Notes: a model not told the origin generated them from the sequence alone. Shown: positions 8,711-16,781, numbered from the stretch's first letter. The stretch: DNA of 64,000 bases from Alphaproteobacteria bacterium (GCA_017937735.1 JAGBCZ010000027.1:1-64000); one strand, 5' to 3'. A program made the numbers and translations.

Positions 8711-8851
8711 ATGGCGTGCATGAACAATCTTTGTCCATTTAATTCTGGATTAAAATGTTCTAATGATTTAATCCATTGTGTTGTACGTAATCTGTATAAC
8801 GCACGACAACTGACGTACGCACGTCATACATACACAGTCAAACAAAGATAA
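8711..8851 (+). CDS. Small Cys-rich protein, 46 residues
   Basis: An ATG at 8711 follows AAAAAGGTG at a good distance, and the frame runs to a TAA 4 bases before nth. The peptide has four Cys (MACMNNLCPF, then LKCSN and IHCVV), spaced C-x4-C-x7-C-x6-C, and a basic Arg/Tyr C-terminus. The ribosome site, tight spacing to nth and Cys pattern suggest a real metal-binding small protein translated with nth, but I recognise no family. It could also be a short translated leader for nth. Confidence 0.45.
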   Translation: MACMNNLCPFNSGLKCSNDLIHCVVRNLYNARQLTYARHTYTVKQR

Positions 8852-8855
8852 CCAA

Positions 8856-9524
8856 ATGACACCACAACAATATTTTGAACTGGTTCCACCAACAATTGAT
8901 ATGACAATTCGTTCAGAATTATATCACACGAACGAATTTAACTTTGCGGTGGCGGTAATACTGTCTGCCCAGGCAACTGATAAAAAAGTGAACGAGGTTA
9001 CACCACGCCTGTTTGAAATTGCGCCAACACCACAAAAAATGCTGGACTTGGGAATTGATGGGCTAAAAGAACATATTCGGGTAATATCGTTCTTTAATAA
9101 CAAGGCAAAAAATATTATTGCATTGGCACAAAAACTGGTTGATGAAAAAATCACAGATACATTTTCAGAAAAATATCATAATCGTGATGCACTGATGACA
9201 TTACCTGGAATTGGACAAAAGACCGCAAATGTTGTTTGTAACGTTTTATGGGGCGCGCCAAACATCGGTGTTGATACACATGTGTTTCGTAATGCCCACA
9301 GATATGGATGGGTTGATGACAGCGATAATACCCCAGAAAAAGTCGAAGAAAAATTACTGAAAAAAATTCCAAAAAAATATCACGCAATTGTAAATCATGT
9401 TATGGTTTTGCATGGGCGATATGTTTGCAGCGCACTGCGACCAAAATGTGAAACATGTCCTGTGGCACAGTTTTGCCCGTACACAGGAAAAGTACCAATT
9501 GATAAATCAAATAAAATTTCATAA
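8856..9524 (+). CDS. nth: Endonuclease III (DNA glycosylase/AP lyase)
   Basis: This base-excision repair enzyme removes oxidised pyrimidines and cuts at the abasic site. The 222 residues carry the helix-hairpin-helix LPGIGQKTANVV with the catalytic Lys, followed by the catalytic Asp in GVDTHVFRNAHR. The C-terminal iron-sulfur ligands are spaced C-x6-C-x2-C-x5-C from CSALRPK to QFC. It lies downstream of ileS and 4 bases after a small Cys-rich reading frame. Confidence 0.95.
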   Translation: MTPQQYFELVPPTIDMTIRSELYHTNEFNFAVAVILSAQATDKKVNEVTPRLFEIAPTPQKMLDLGIDGLKEHIRVISFFNNKAKNIIALAQKLVDEKITDTFSEKYHNRDALMTLPGIGQKTANVVCNVLWGAPNIGVDTHVFRNAHRYGWVDDSDNTPEKVEEKLLKKIPKKYHAIVNHVMVLHGRYVCSALRPKCETCPVAQFCPYTGKVPIDKSNKIS

Positions 9525-9608
9525 TATGTATATCGCAGACACTGCATGACAACAAAAGGACTTTCTACAAGACCCGAACCCACATCCCTAGGTGCAATGT
9601 TTGTTCAT

Positions 9609-9636
9609 AAAAAAGCCGGTAAACACCGGTTTTTTT
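9609..9636 (+). terminator. GCCGGT-type intrinsic terminator after nth
   Basis: GCCGGT pairs with ACCGGT around loop AAAC, with an A run before and seven T after. The region between the nth stop and this hairpin (9525-9608) shows no supported gene. Confidence 0.65.
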
Positions 9637-9714
9637 AGTGGTTAGTTGTGGCATGATTTTTACTATGTAATATAATAGAAATAATTCATTCACTTATCAC
9701 TTACACTAACCACT
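9637..9714. repeat. AGTGGTTAGT inverted-repeat element, copy 1
   Basis: A 78-base element bounded by perfect 10-base inverted repeats, AGTGGTTAGT and ACTAACCACT. The interior is AT-rich and shares GTGGCATGATTTTT with the copies at 19718 and 23427. It sits directly after a terminator and before the promoter of the structured RNA. It is too small to encode anything and looks like a MITE- or REP-like element. Confidence 0.7.
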
Positions 9715-9742
9715 TGCTCACAAAAAATTTATATATTATAAT
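9714..9742 (+). promoter_or_regulatory. Promoter of structured RNA, copy 1
   Basis: TTGCTC, a 17-base spacer and TATAAT. It is fully conserved in the second cassette copy at 23504-23532, and the transcript should start near 9749. Confidence 0.65.
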
Positions 9743-9748
9743 TGCATC

Positions 9749-9907
9749 AGACATTTGTTGGTGACAAGGCCTTGAACAAGCCGTACAACCAAAAACAATA
9801 AATGTCCCGACCGTATGGTCGGGATGCTGTATATCGTAAGGTATACGGGGTCTTGGTTGTAAGATTTGTTCAACTCCCGACCACTTTTCAAATGTGGTCT
9901 TTTTTTT
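9749..9907 (+). ncRNA. Unrecognised structured RNA / leader, copy 1
   Basis: The predicted fold has helix P1 TTGAACAA (9772-9779) with TTGTTCAA (9866-9873). A symmetric 5/5 internal loop separates it from helix P2, ACAACCAA (9785-9792) with TTGGTTGT (9853-9860). Inside P2 are hairpin TCCCGACC/GGTCGGGA and hairpin CTGTATA/TATACGG. After P1 comes a second TCCCGACC that runs into terminator GACCAC (9879-9884)/GTGGTC (9894-9899) with eight T. In the copy at 23539 both P1 and P2 have unrelated sequence but still pair perfectly, so the helices are real. It may be a terminated small RNA of about 160 bases or a conditional leader for the downstream gene. Confidence 0.65.
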
Positions 9908-9927
9908 ATTTAACAACGGGGGTAACA

Positions 9928-10161
9928 ATGGAATCCGAATTTTTAGACCCATCTGATAAAGACAAACCATTATCATTAAAAACAGGTTATATGTTTATGT
10001 GTTTTTTATATTTAGAAAAAGCGTATACAAACCTGCGTAAAGTAATGGAAATAATGTCAGAATACAAACCATGGTTTGATACAGACAACAACAACCCGGT
10101 TATGCCAAGAACAAAACAAGAACAATTAGATATTGAAAAAACCATCAAAAAAAGCCGGTAA
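9928..10161 (+). CDS. 77-residue cassette protein, copy 1
   Basis: An acidic and then mixed-charge soluble protein starting MESEFLDPSDKDK. A central hydrophobic helix (GYMFMCFLYLEKAY) is followed by a charged Lys/Glu-rich C-terminus. The start is supported by the GGGGGTAAC site. The protein is identical to that at 23719; the DNA differs at three third-codon positions only (GCG/GCA, GAT/GAC, AAC/AAT), which indicates selection on the protein. The stop codon lies in the loop of the following terminator. It is preceded by the structured RNA and an intrinsic terminator. No family recognised. Confidence 0.7.
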   Translation: MESEFLDPSDKDKPLSLKTGYMFMCFLYLEKAYTNLRKVMEIMSEYKPWFDTDNNNPVMPRTKQEQLDIEKTIKKSR

Positions 10162-10178
10162 ATGCCGGCTTTTTTTAA
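10147..10178. terminator. Terminator after cassette protein 1
   Basis: AGCCGG/CCGGCT with loop TAAATG. The TAA of that loop is the stop codon of the 77-residue gene, and A and T runs flank the stem. Confidence 0.75.
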
Positions 10179-10192
10179 TGGTTAGTTGTCCT

Positions 10193-12433
10193 TTATGCTA
10201 AATCTTTTACCTTTTTTGTCTTGGTGTCATACACACGTGGTTTGCCTGCGTATCGTAATGCGTGGTGATGTTTTGGTATTAAGTATTCTGGAATTGGTGA
10301 TGCACGTCCCATTCTAACCTTGTCGTTCATAGCAATTTGTACAGCGTTTTTACGATAGAAGTGCCATTCACCTTCGGCTTCGATTGGGCGATTATAAAAT
10401 CCTTGGAACAATATCAATTGTTTTCCTTGGGGTAATGTCATCAAATCCATTGGGCTATATAAATCGCTTTCTTTATCAACTTCGACATCTTTGCCATCTG
10501 GTCCTTTTTCTTTTTTCTTGACCTTTTTCTTGCCAATCATACGTGTAAATCTTTCTGCTGTTGCAGGGTCATTAACACGCAAAATGATTTTTGCCGCTGT
10601 ATTTGCAACAATTGTATCTGCTGCCTTGTCGCCATATTTTTCTGCAATCTGGCTGATGTCCTGACCAACAATCAGGTATGATACCTTTTGTCCACGACCA
10701 ACAGCCGGGCCTTGGATAATCGCTTCTAGTTTGTTCATAGTTGGCATTTCGTCCAACACAAACAACGCAGGATATGGCCCCAGTTTTTTGCCGTGATTGA
10801 CTTTTTCTGGTGGGTTTGCAATCAAGAATTTTGACAGCAATTCAATAAACATACTGGTAATCGGACTGAACGCAGGTGCATCCGCAACATTCATAGACAG
10901 ATATATTGTAACAGGCTTTACCTTGCCGTCTGTGGGGTCGACCATACCACGCAAGTCACTGAAATGAATATCTGAATGACGTGTGTGTTTGTTCACCGCC
11001 GGATGACGGAAAATATTTAATCCAGCATTCATCGTAGATATAACAGAACCACGTTCTTTATCGGGTGTATTAGATAAATTTATCAGTGCAGATATCGCAT
11101 CAGAATCGTATGAATACAGACGGGCTTCATTAACTGCCTCGGTTAAAAAGTCTTTCATTGGGTCTGCCATCATAACCATTTGGTCGCCCTGGCGTTTACG
11201 TTCTTCGATTTCGTTTGCGACTTTTATTTGTCCTTCGACATACCATGCCAAGAACATTGGAATTGATGCTTCGCCCCCGTGCCATTCATTTGGCAGTCCT
11301 GCCCACGTACCAACATGTACATAATTGTTAATATTTAACTGACCACGTTGCAGTAATGACATTGCCGCATACGCATTTGGATCAGTTGTCATTGTCATAT
11401 AGTAATCCATCAACACAGTTGCATCTTGATTATCAAATGTTCCATTTTTTAATCTGTGATAAAAATAGTCATTTGCCTTGGCACGTTCAACCTTGGATAC
11501 AATAAAGTTTATAAACCCAGTTAATGCCGCACGCGCAGTATTTGACCAGTGTGGGTCTTTGGCGTTTTCTTCGATAATAGAATTAACAATAACCTGGATA
11601 TACGTGCTTTTCTCTTCTTCGTTATCCGGCAAGTTTTCTGGTGATAATGGATTCCATGCAGGATAATAAATACCGTTTTCTGGTTCGTCACGTGCCGCCC
11701 AATTTAAAATAAATACAGGACCAACAGTTGCACGATATGCAGATGTATCCCTGTCCAGTTCAGGTTTTGGGTCGTTTATAATCATTGAAACATCATCGCA
11801 ACCCAAAATTGTCGGGATAACGACACCCTGTGTTTTACCGGTACCAGCAGGCGCCAATAACAACGCAGACAAACATTCGTCCATTTTTAACGGCTTGTTC
11901 TTGAAAAATCCCAAAACCATCATAAAGCCCTTGAACAAACCTTCTTTGTTTTTGTGATTTGTTCCCATCTTTTTAATGTCATCTGCATTTGCCTTGCGTG
12001 AAGATTTTTCATCAAATTTATCTTTGGAATGTGGGTTAAATTCATCTGTCATCGTGGCATCTGCCAGAAAATAATATCCAATCAGTGGCAGTAATGGGGT
12101 TATACACGCCCAATCTGGACGCATAACACATCTAGATATCCAAGATGGAATTTCTGCCAACACAGATATTCCGCACGAAGATAGCATTTGTGATAAATAA
12201 ATAGCAATCCAATGCTTGGTCGCAGGCGACCATCCATAACGCCAAATGTGTTCAACTGGGAACGCCGCAGCAAACATTATTGCAGCAATTATCCATATCA
12301 GAATAGTCCAACGAATAGACCAAAACTCACGCGCAAGGGGTGTTTGCTCGTGCTCCTTATATGCGCTGGAACGGAAAATACTGATACCTTTTCCTTTGCC
12401 AGATGCAGATAAAAAGTTGAATTTAGTTGCCAT
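10193..12433 (-). CDS. Type IV secretion coupling ATPase, TraG/VirD4-like
   Basis: This 746-residue protein of the TraG/VirD4 family hands DNA or protein substrates to a type IV secretion channel at the inner membrane. Two hydrophobic segments occupy the first 140 residues (TILIWIIAAIMFAAAF, then ITPLLPLIGYYFL). The Walker A motif is LAPAGTGKTQGV and the Walker B motif is ALFVLDEMPTM, followed by VSYLIVGQDISQI. It stands alone, about 34 kb from virB3-virB4. TATAAT lies 9 bases before the ATG and no Shine-Dalgarno site is seen, so the message may be leaderless. The stop codon is 6 bases past the end of the neighbouring repeat. Confidence 0.9.
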   Translation of the reverse strand: MATKFNFLSASGKGKGISIFRSSAYKEHEQTPLAREFWSIRWTILIWIIAAIMFAAAFPVEHIWRYGWSPATKHWIAIYLSQMLSSCGISVLAEIPSWISRCVMRPDWACITPLLPLIGYYFLADATMTDEFNPHSKDKFDEKSSRKANADDIKKMGTNHKNKEGLFKGFMMVLGFFKNKPLKMDECLSALLLAPAGTGKTQGVVIPTILGCDDVSMIINDPKPELDRDTSAYRATVGPVFILNWAARDEPENGIYYPAWNPLSPENLPDNEEEKSTYIQVIVNSIIEENAKDPHWSNTARAALTGFINFIVSKVERAKANDYFYHRLKNGTFDNQDATVLMDYYMTMTTDPNAYAAMSLLQRGQLNINNYVHVGTWAGLPNEWHGGEASIPMFLAWYVEGQIKVANEIEERKRQGDQMVMMADPMKDFLTEAVNEARLYSYDSDAISALINLSNTPDKERGSVISTMNAGLNIFRHPAVNKHTRHSDIHFSDLRGMVDPTDGKVKPVTIYLSMNVADAPAFSPITSMFIELLSKFLIANPPEKVNHGKKLGPYPALFVLDEMPTMNKLEAIIQGPAVGRGQKVSYLIVGQDISQIAEKYGDKAADTIVANTAAKIILRVNDPATAERFTRMIGKKKVKKKEKGPDGKDVEVDKESDLYSPMDLMTLPQGKQLILFQGFYNRPIEAEGEWHFYRKNAVQIAMNDKVRMGRASPIPEYLIPKHHHALRYAGKPRVYDTKTKKVKDLA

Positions 12434-12442
12434 GGTGTTAAT

Positions 12443-12471
12443 ATTATATCAGAAAAAACACAATTTATAAA
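12443..12471 (-). promoter_or_regulatory. Promoter close to the traG-like start
   Basis: On the minus strand TTTATA, a 17-base spacer and TATAAT (12448-12443), with 9 bases to the ATG. The -35 box is weak and the -10 box perfect. Confidence 0.45.
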
Positions 12472-12489
12472 TCAGGAATTACACAAAAC

Positions 12490-13155
12490 ATGAAAAATAT
12501 TCCAAGAATTTTTGTTGGTGAAAATATTCAATCTGGTATTCATTTGCCTGCAAGCAAGGATATTGTGCATTATTTGACACGTGTTATGCGAACAGATAAT
12601 TGCTTGGTGTTTGGTGATGGGCATGAATACAATGCTGTTTTATCAGATGATAAAAAATCACTGATTGTTGGCAATCAGACTGAACATACAGACCCATCAA
12701 ATGATATTACATTGTTATTTGCACCAATTAAACGGACAGATGATTTAGTAAATATGGCAACGCAAATGGGTGTTTATGCGTTTCAGCCTGTTATAACAGA
12801 CCGAACAAATGCAAATCATATAAACTGGGAACGTATGCAAAAAATCGCGATTGAGGCATCAGAACAATCAAACCGAAATAGTGTTCCAAAAATACATACA
12901 CCGATACGGTTTTCAGAACTTGATTTAAAAAATACTGTTTTCGCAGACGAACGTGCTGCGTATGGATGTGATGTAAAACATAAAACAAAAAATATTAAAT
13001 CTGTTCTAATCGGACCCGAAGGTGGATTTTCCGATTCAGAATTTAATGCGTTGGATAACGCTGGTGCGTGTGGGATATCACTGGGGAAAACGATATTGCG
13101 TGCAGAACTGGCCGCAGCAATTGCAATCGCCAAGGTGGTGGAAAAATGGGAATAA
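12490..13155 (+). CDS. rsmE: 16S rRNA m3U1498 methyltransferase
   Basis: A SPOUT-class methyltransferase, 221 residues, that methylates U1498 of 16S rRNA with S-adenosylmethionine. The C-terminal knot is clear: LIGPEGGFSDSEF and ISLGKTILRAELAAAIA are family hallmarks. The N-terminal PUA-like part (IFVGENIQ, HYLTRVMR) is also present. It is divergent from the TraG-like gene and overlaps the next pseudouridine synthase by 10 bases, so the two rRNA modification genes are translationally linked. Confidence 0.93.
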   Translation: MKNIPRIFVGENIQSGIHLPASKDIVHYLTRVMRTDNCLVFGDGHEYNAVLSDDKKSLIVGNQTEHTDPSNDITLLFAPIKRTDDLVNMATQMGVYAFQPVITDRTNANHINWERMQKIAIEASEQSNRNSVPKIHTPIRFSELDLKNTVFADERAAYGCDVKHKTKNIKSVLIGPEGGFSDSEFNALDNAGACGISLGKTILRAELAAAIAIAKVVEKWE

Positions 13156-13844
13156 GAATATCAAAAGTTATTGCAGATTCAGGTGTCGCATCACGCCGTG
13201 GTGCCGAAGAATTGATTTCAATGGGGCTGGTGCGTGTTAATGGAAACGTTGTTTATACGCCGGTTTTCTTTGTCGAAGCCGATGACGTTATCGAAGTAAA
13301 AGGTAAAAAAATAACGCAAAAGAATGGTTTGTTTGTATATAAATTTCATAAACCAATTAACACTGTCACAACTGCAAGTGACCCACAGGGGCGCAAAACA
13401 ATATACGATTGTCTGCCCGAAGAATATAGAAATCTGAAATATATCGGGCGGTTGGACTTTAAAACGACAGGTTTGTTATTGCTGACAAACGATGGGGAAT
13501 TTGCACGTAAATTAACATTACCAGCATCAAAAATTCCACGTACATATATTGCAACTGTATCCAGTCGTGATTTTTCAGGATTAGATGCGGCACGTAACGG
13601 TATTACTGTTGACGGTATAAAGTATGCACCAATGAAAATAGACCATATTGGTGGCAGCAATTTACGTGTATCTATCTGCGAAGGTAAAAAGAACGAGGTT
13701 AGAATTGTACTGGCTGCATGTGGGTGTCCTGTACATAAATTACACCGTGTTTCATTTGGTAATATAAAATTAAAAAAGTTACCTGTTGGGAAAATTGAAC
13801 AAGTGCCACAGAAAACGATTGACGAATTATTAAAATCTCTTTAA
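13146..13844 (+). CDS. rluB: rRNA pseudouridine synthase, RsuA/RluB family
   Basis: An S4 domain at the N-terminus (RISKVIADSGVASRRGAEEL) is followed by the catalytic motif GRLDFKTTGLLLLTNDGEF with the essential Asp, and a C-terminal EGKKNEVRIVLAACG. The start at 13146, overlapping rsmE by 10 bases, gives MGIRISKV, the normal family N-terminus; a longer reading from 13068 lies inside rsmE. At 232 residues it fits RsuA, RluB or RluE. RluB is my preferred label, but the exact target uridine cannot be told from sequence alone. Confidence 0.85.
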   Translation: MGIRISKVIADSGVASRRGAEELISMGLVRVNGNVVYTPVFFVEADDVIEVKGKKITQKNGLFVYKFHKPINTVTTASDPQGRKTIYDCLPEEYRNLKYIGRLDFKTTGLLLLTNDGEFARKLTLPASKIPRTYIATVSSRDFSGLDAARNGITVDGIKYAPMKIDHIGGSNLRVSICEGKKNEVRIVLAACGCPVHKLHRVSFGNIKLKKLPVGKIEQVPQKTIDELLKSL

Positions 13845-13873
13845 TATTCAATAAAAAGGAAGGGAGATTTGCA

Positions 13874-14884
13874 ATGAAAAAAACACCTGCAAAAAATATC
13901 AAAAACACAAAAAAGCCAGTAAAGGTACGGCCTGTGGCATCTAAACCAACTGTAAAGGCAACAAAAAGTGCAAAGCCATGTTTTAATCCATGGTCTGTAT
14001 CAATTTATGTTTATTGGTTCATTATTTTGTTCTTTATTGCTGCAACATTTTATATTTTAGGGCGCAGTCATAATGATACACAAACAACACCTGCTGTTCA
14101 GATTACCGAAGAAGCATTGTTGCAATCAGGTGATTATTATGAAAGCGGTAAAACAAAATTATCATCTGGCAATATTGCAGATGCAATTGTTGATTTGACG
14201 GCTGCAATTGATTCTGGGGCTGCATCTGTTGATACATATATCCTGCGTGGCGAAGCACACATGCAATCTGGCGATTATGCCAAGGCAATGGCAGACTTTA
14301 ATTCTGTGCTGGAAAAAGATCCTGCAAATGCAGTTGCATATTATGACCGCTATTTGTTGAATACACGTCTGGAAGATTATAATTCTGCAATGAACGATAT
14401 TAACAATGCGTTGGCTGCAAATACAACAAACCCAAGTGCGATTTTGCAAATGCGTGATTTGTATGCAAAACGTGGCAAATTAAACCTGTGGTTGAAAAAT
14501 TGGCAGGGCGCTGTTGCAGACTTTACAAATTCGTTGGCCAGACCAGAAGGTACAATTGACCCAACTGTTTATGCCGACCGTGCAGAAGCGTATACTGCAA
14601 TGGGTAACTTTGCAGAAGCAATCAATGATTATTCATCTGCTGTTCGTGTAATATCTGAACAAATCCAGGGCGCACAAACAATGGATGAACGCGAAGCATT
14701 GTCCAGCAAAGCAATGAGCTATTTTGAAAAATCAGCGGCATTGAATTTGCAATCAGGAAACATTGATGCATCACGTAATGATTTAGAATCTGCATACACA
14801 ATCGCAGTTGCATTAAATGATTCTGAAACAGCAACAAGACTGGAAGGTTTAATTGTTGAACTGAACAATCAAGTTGCACAATAA
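13874..14884 (+). CDS. Membrane-anchored TPR protein
   Basis: 336 residues. A Lys/Pro/Ala-rich cytoplasmic N-terminus of about 45 residues is followed by one membrane span (VYWFIILFFIAATFYIL). From residue 70 on come tetratricopeptide repeats, for example GEAHMQSGDYAKAMADFNSV and AEAYTAMGNFAEAINDYSSA. Such proteins usually scaffold complexes in the periplasm or at the membrane. AGGAAGGGAG precedes the ATG. It lies downstream of the rRNA modification genes and ends at a strong terminator. The partner is unknown. Confidence 0.8.
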   Translation: MKKTPAKNIKNTKKPVKVRPVASKPTVKATKSAKPCFNPWSVSIYVYWFIILFFIAATFYILGRSHNDTQTTPAVQITEEALLQSGDYYESGKTKLSSGNIADAIVDLTAAIDSGAASVDTYILRGEAHMQSGDYAKAMADFNSVLEKDPANAVAYYDRYLLNTRLEDYNSAMNDINNALAANTTNPSAILQMRDLYAKRGKLNLWLKNWQGAVADFTNSLARPEGTIDPTVYADRAEAYTAMGNFAEAINDYSSAVRVISEQIQGAQTMDEREALSSKAMSYFEKSAALNLQSGNIDASRNDLESAYTIAVALNDSETATRLEGLIVELNNQVAQ

Positions 14885-14896
14885 AAACAACATTAT

Positions 14897-14927
14897 AAAA
14901 AAAGCGCCCGCATGGGCGTTTTTTTTA
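14897..14927. terminator. Terminator between TPR and ABC exporter genes
   Basis: A CGCCC/GGGCG hairpin with A and T runs serves the convergent genes; the minus-strand stop codon lies in the T run. Confidence 0.8.
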
Positions 14928-16688
14928 TTCTTGTATAAATCCACCTGATTGCATTTTCCATAATTTTGAATATATTTTTCCATTACGTAACAACTGATAA
15001 TGTGAACCCGATTCTATGATTTTACCACGATTTAACACAATAATCTTGTCCATGTTTTTTAATGTAGACAATCTGTGGGCAATAACAATCGTTGTGCGAT
15101 TTTGTGACAGTTTGTGAAACGATTGTTGAATTGCATCTTCTGTTTCAGAATCCAATGCAGATGTCGCTTCGTCTAAAATAAGTATAGGGCTGTTTTTTAA
15201 AAACGCACGTGCAATCGCAATTCTTTGTCTTTGACCGCCAGACAGTTTTATTCCACGGTCGCCAACCACTGTGTTGTACCCATTTGCAGTGTCGCAAATA
15301 AATTTATGTGCATACGCTTTTTTTGCAGCAGCAATAATTTCTGTATCTGGAACATCTGGGTTTCCATATGAAATATTTTCCCGCAATGAACGATTAAACA
15401 TCGTTGGTTCTTGGGGAATAAATGCAATGCTTTTTCGCAAAGAATCTTGTGTGACAGACTTAATATCTTGGTCACCAATCAATATCTGACCACTTGTCAC
15501 ATCATACATACGCATAATCAAATTTACCAATGTTGTTTTCCCAGCGCCGCTAAGTCCGACCAAACCAATTTTTTCACCTGGATTTATAAACAAATTAAAA
15601 TTCTTTAATATAAATTTTTTATTATATTTAAATGATATGTTTTTTATGTTTATCGATGCTGTCTTGATATGTAATTCTGTTGCGTTTTCTGCATCCTGAA
15701 TTGTAATCGGTTTTATTAACGCATTATAAGACCCAACCGCATTACCCCACTTGTTGTTAAAGTTTTTAATTGTCATAACCATATTAAATGCGATTGAACT
15801 GATTGCAGTAAATGTCGCCAGTGCAAACGATATTTCTGCAACAGTTGACTGACCAACGCTGTACATATATCCCGACAATACAATAAATATTGTAAAACAA
15901 ATCGTGTCCATAACCAGATTGCCCGGTGCCCAGAAAAACCGCGACCAAAAATGAGCATTACAAGCATCTTTTTGATATTTTTTTCTGATTGGGGCAACAA
16001 AATTTTGTTCATACTTTGCCTGGGCAAACATTTTCACCACTGGAAAATTAGACAACGCGTCTAATAATCTGCCTTGTAATGTGTTCAGCGAAGATGCCGC
16101 CTGGGCAGATTTTCTTAACGCTTTTTTGACAGTAAATATACCCCATAAAATACGAAACAAAACAGCAATCGTTATCACCAGTAAATATTGCCAACCAATT
16201 GCAAATAAACTGGATGCAGATATGAAAAACACAACCAAAACCGCTGTTGCAGTACCAAATATCAATTCAATCGTTTCATAAAAAGATTCTGAAATTTGGT
16301 GAATTTGACTGGATATTTTTCCTGGCATTGATGCGGTATAATATTCTGTACTTTGATTGAATACATAATCATATAAGTCCGATGAAATTTTATTATATGA
16401 TTTATACTTAATCAAATTATCAAAAACATACCACCGCAGTATTGATGCGCACCACTGTAATCCACGCAGAACAAAGTAAATAATCGCAACATTTAACACC
16501 GCATGAAATACCATATCTTGCGGATTTGATTCAATTGCGTTTACAGTTGCCTTTAATGCAAATGCAGGCAGCAAATTTAGCCCAAAAGTATCAATTATCG
16601 CCAACAGGCTGTATAACAATGCGATTGCGCCACAATAACGCCAAAAATTTTTGAAATAAAACTTGAAAACAGATGCAGGAAATTGCAT
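14925..16688 (-). CDS. ABC exporter, fused membrane and ATPase domains (MsbA-like)
   Basis: 587 residues. An N-terminal six-span ABC membrane domain fills about the first 330 residues. The nucleotide-binding domain follows, with Walker A GLSGAGKTTL, signature LSGGQRQR, Walker B ILILDEATSALD and the H-loop IVIAHRLST. It would act as a homodimer exporting lipid, peptide or drug. Lipid A flipping (MsbA) is one candidate, but no neighbouring lipid A gene supports it. AAAGGTG precedes the ATG, and TATAAT lies about 30 bases upstream. It is divergent from pnp. Confidence 0.85.
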   Translation of the reverse strand: MQFPASVFKFYFKNFWRYCGAIALLYSLLAIIDTFGLNLLPAFALKATVNAIESNPQDMVFHAVLNVAIIYFVLRGLQWCASILRWYVFDNLIKYKSYNKISSDLYDYVFNQSTEYYTASMPGKISSQIHQISESFYETIELIFGTATAVLVVFFISASSLFAIGWQYLLVITIAVLFRILWGIFTVKKALRKSAQAASSLNTLQGRLLDALSNFPVVKMFAQAKYEQNFVAPIRKKYQKDACNAHFWSRFFWAPGNLVMDTICFTIFIVLSGYMYSVGQSTVAEISFALATFTAISSIAFNMVMTIKNFNNKWGNAVGSYNALIKPITIQDAENATELHIKTASINIKNISFKYNKKFILKNFNLFINPGEKIGLVGLSGAGKTTLVNLIMRMYDVTSGQILIGDQDIKSVTQDSLRKSIAFIPQEPTMFNRSLRENISYGNPDVPDTEIIAAAKKAYAHKFICDTANGYNTVVGDRGIKLSGGQRQRIAIARAFLKNSPILILDEATSALDSETEDAIQQSFHKLSQNRTTIVIAHRLSTLKNMDKIIVLNRGKIIESGSHYQLLRNGKIYSKLWKMQSGGFIQE

Positions 16689-16753
16689 AAAAACACCTTT
16701 GTTGCAGTGGGAATTATATCACAAATATTGTTGTATTTTTAGTCTGATTTTAT

Positions 16754-16781
16754 TTGCAAAGCAATAAATATGTTTTATAAT
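16754..16781 (+). promoter_or_regulatory. Promoter of pnp
   Basis: TTGCAA, a 16-base spacer and TATAAT. Transcription should start near 16788, right at the base of the long leader hairpin. Confidence 0.65.

Larger units (their letters stand above)
9609..10190 (+). mobile_element. RNA/protein cassette, copy 1 (possible mobile unit)
   Basis: The unit consists of terminator, AGTGGTTAGT repeat, promoter, structured RNA, 77-residue gene, terminator and a partial AATGGTTAGT end. The same order recurs at 23396-23981. Both copies lie between a plus-strand gene and the 3' end of a minus-strand gene (TraG-like here, FtsA-Rpe there). No transposase or integrase is present, so any mobility would have to be supplied elsewhere or be by recombination. 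Boundaries are approximate. Confidence 0.45.

Noticed and set aside
9546..9638. A 30-codon frame downstream of and in frame with nth, running through the terminator
   Set aside because: No ribosome site, and the last third is simply the terminator and repeat sequence read as codons; probably chance readthrough.
9749..9907. The structured RNA as a retron msr/msd or a CRISPR/tracr-like RNA
   Set aside because: No reverse transcriptase, Cas gene or repeat-spacer array is nearby; the 77-residue protein is far too small for an RT.
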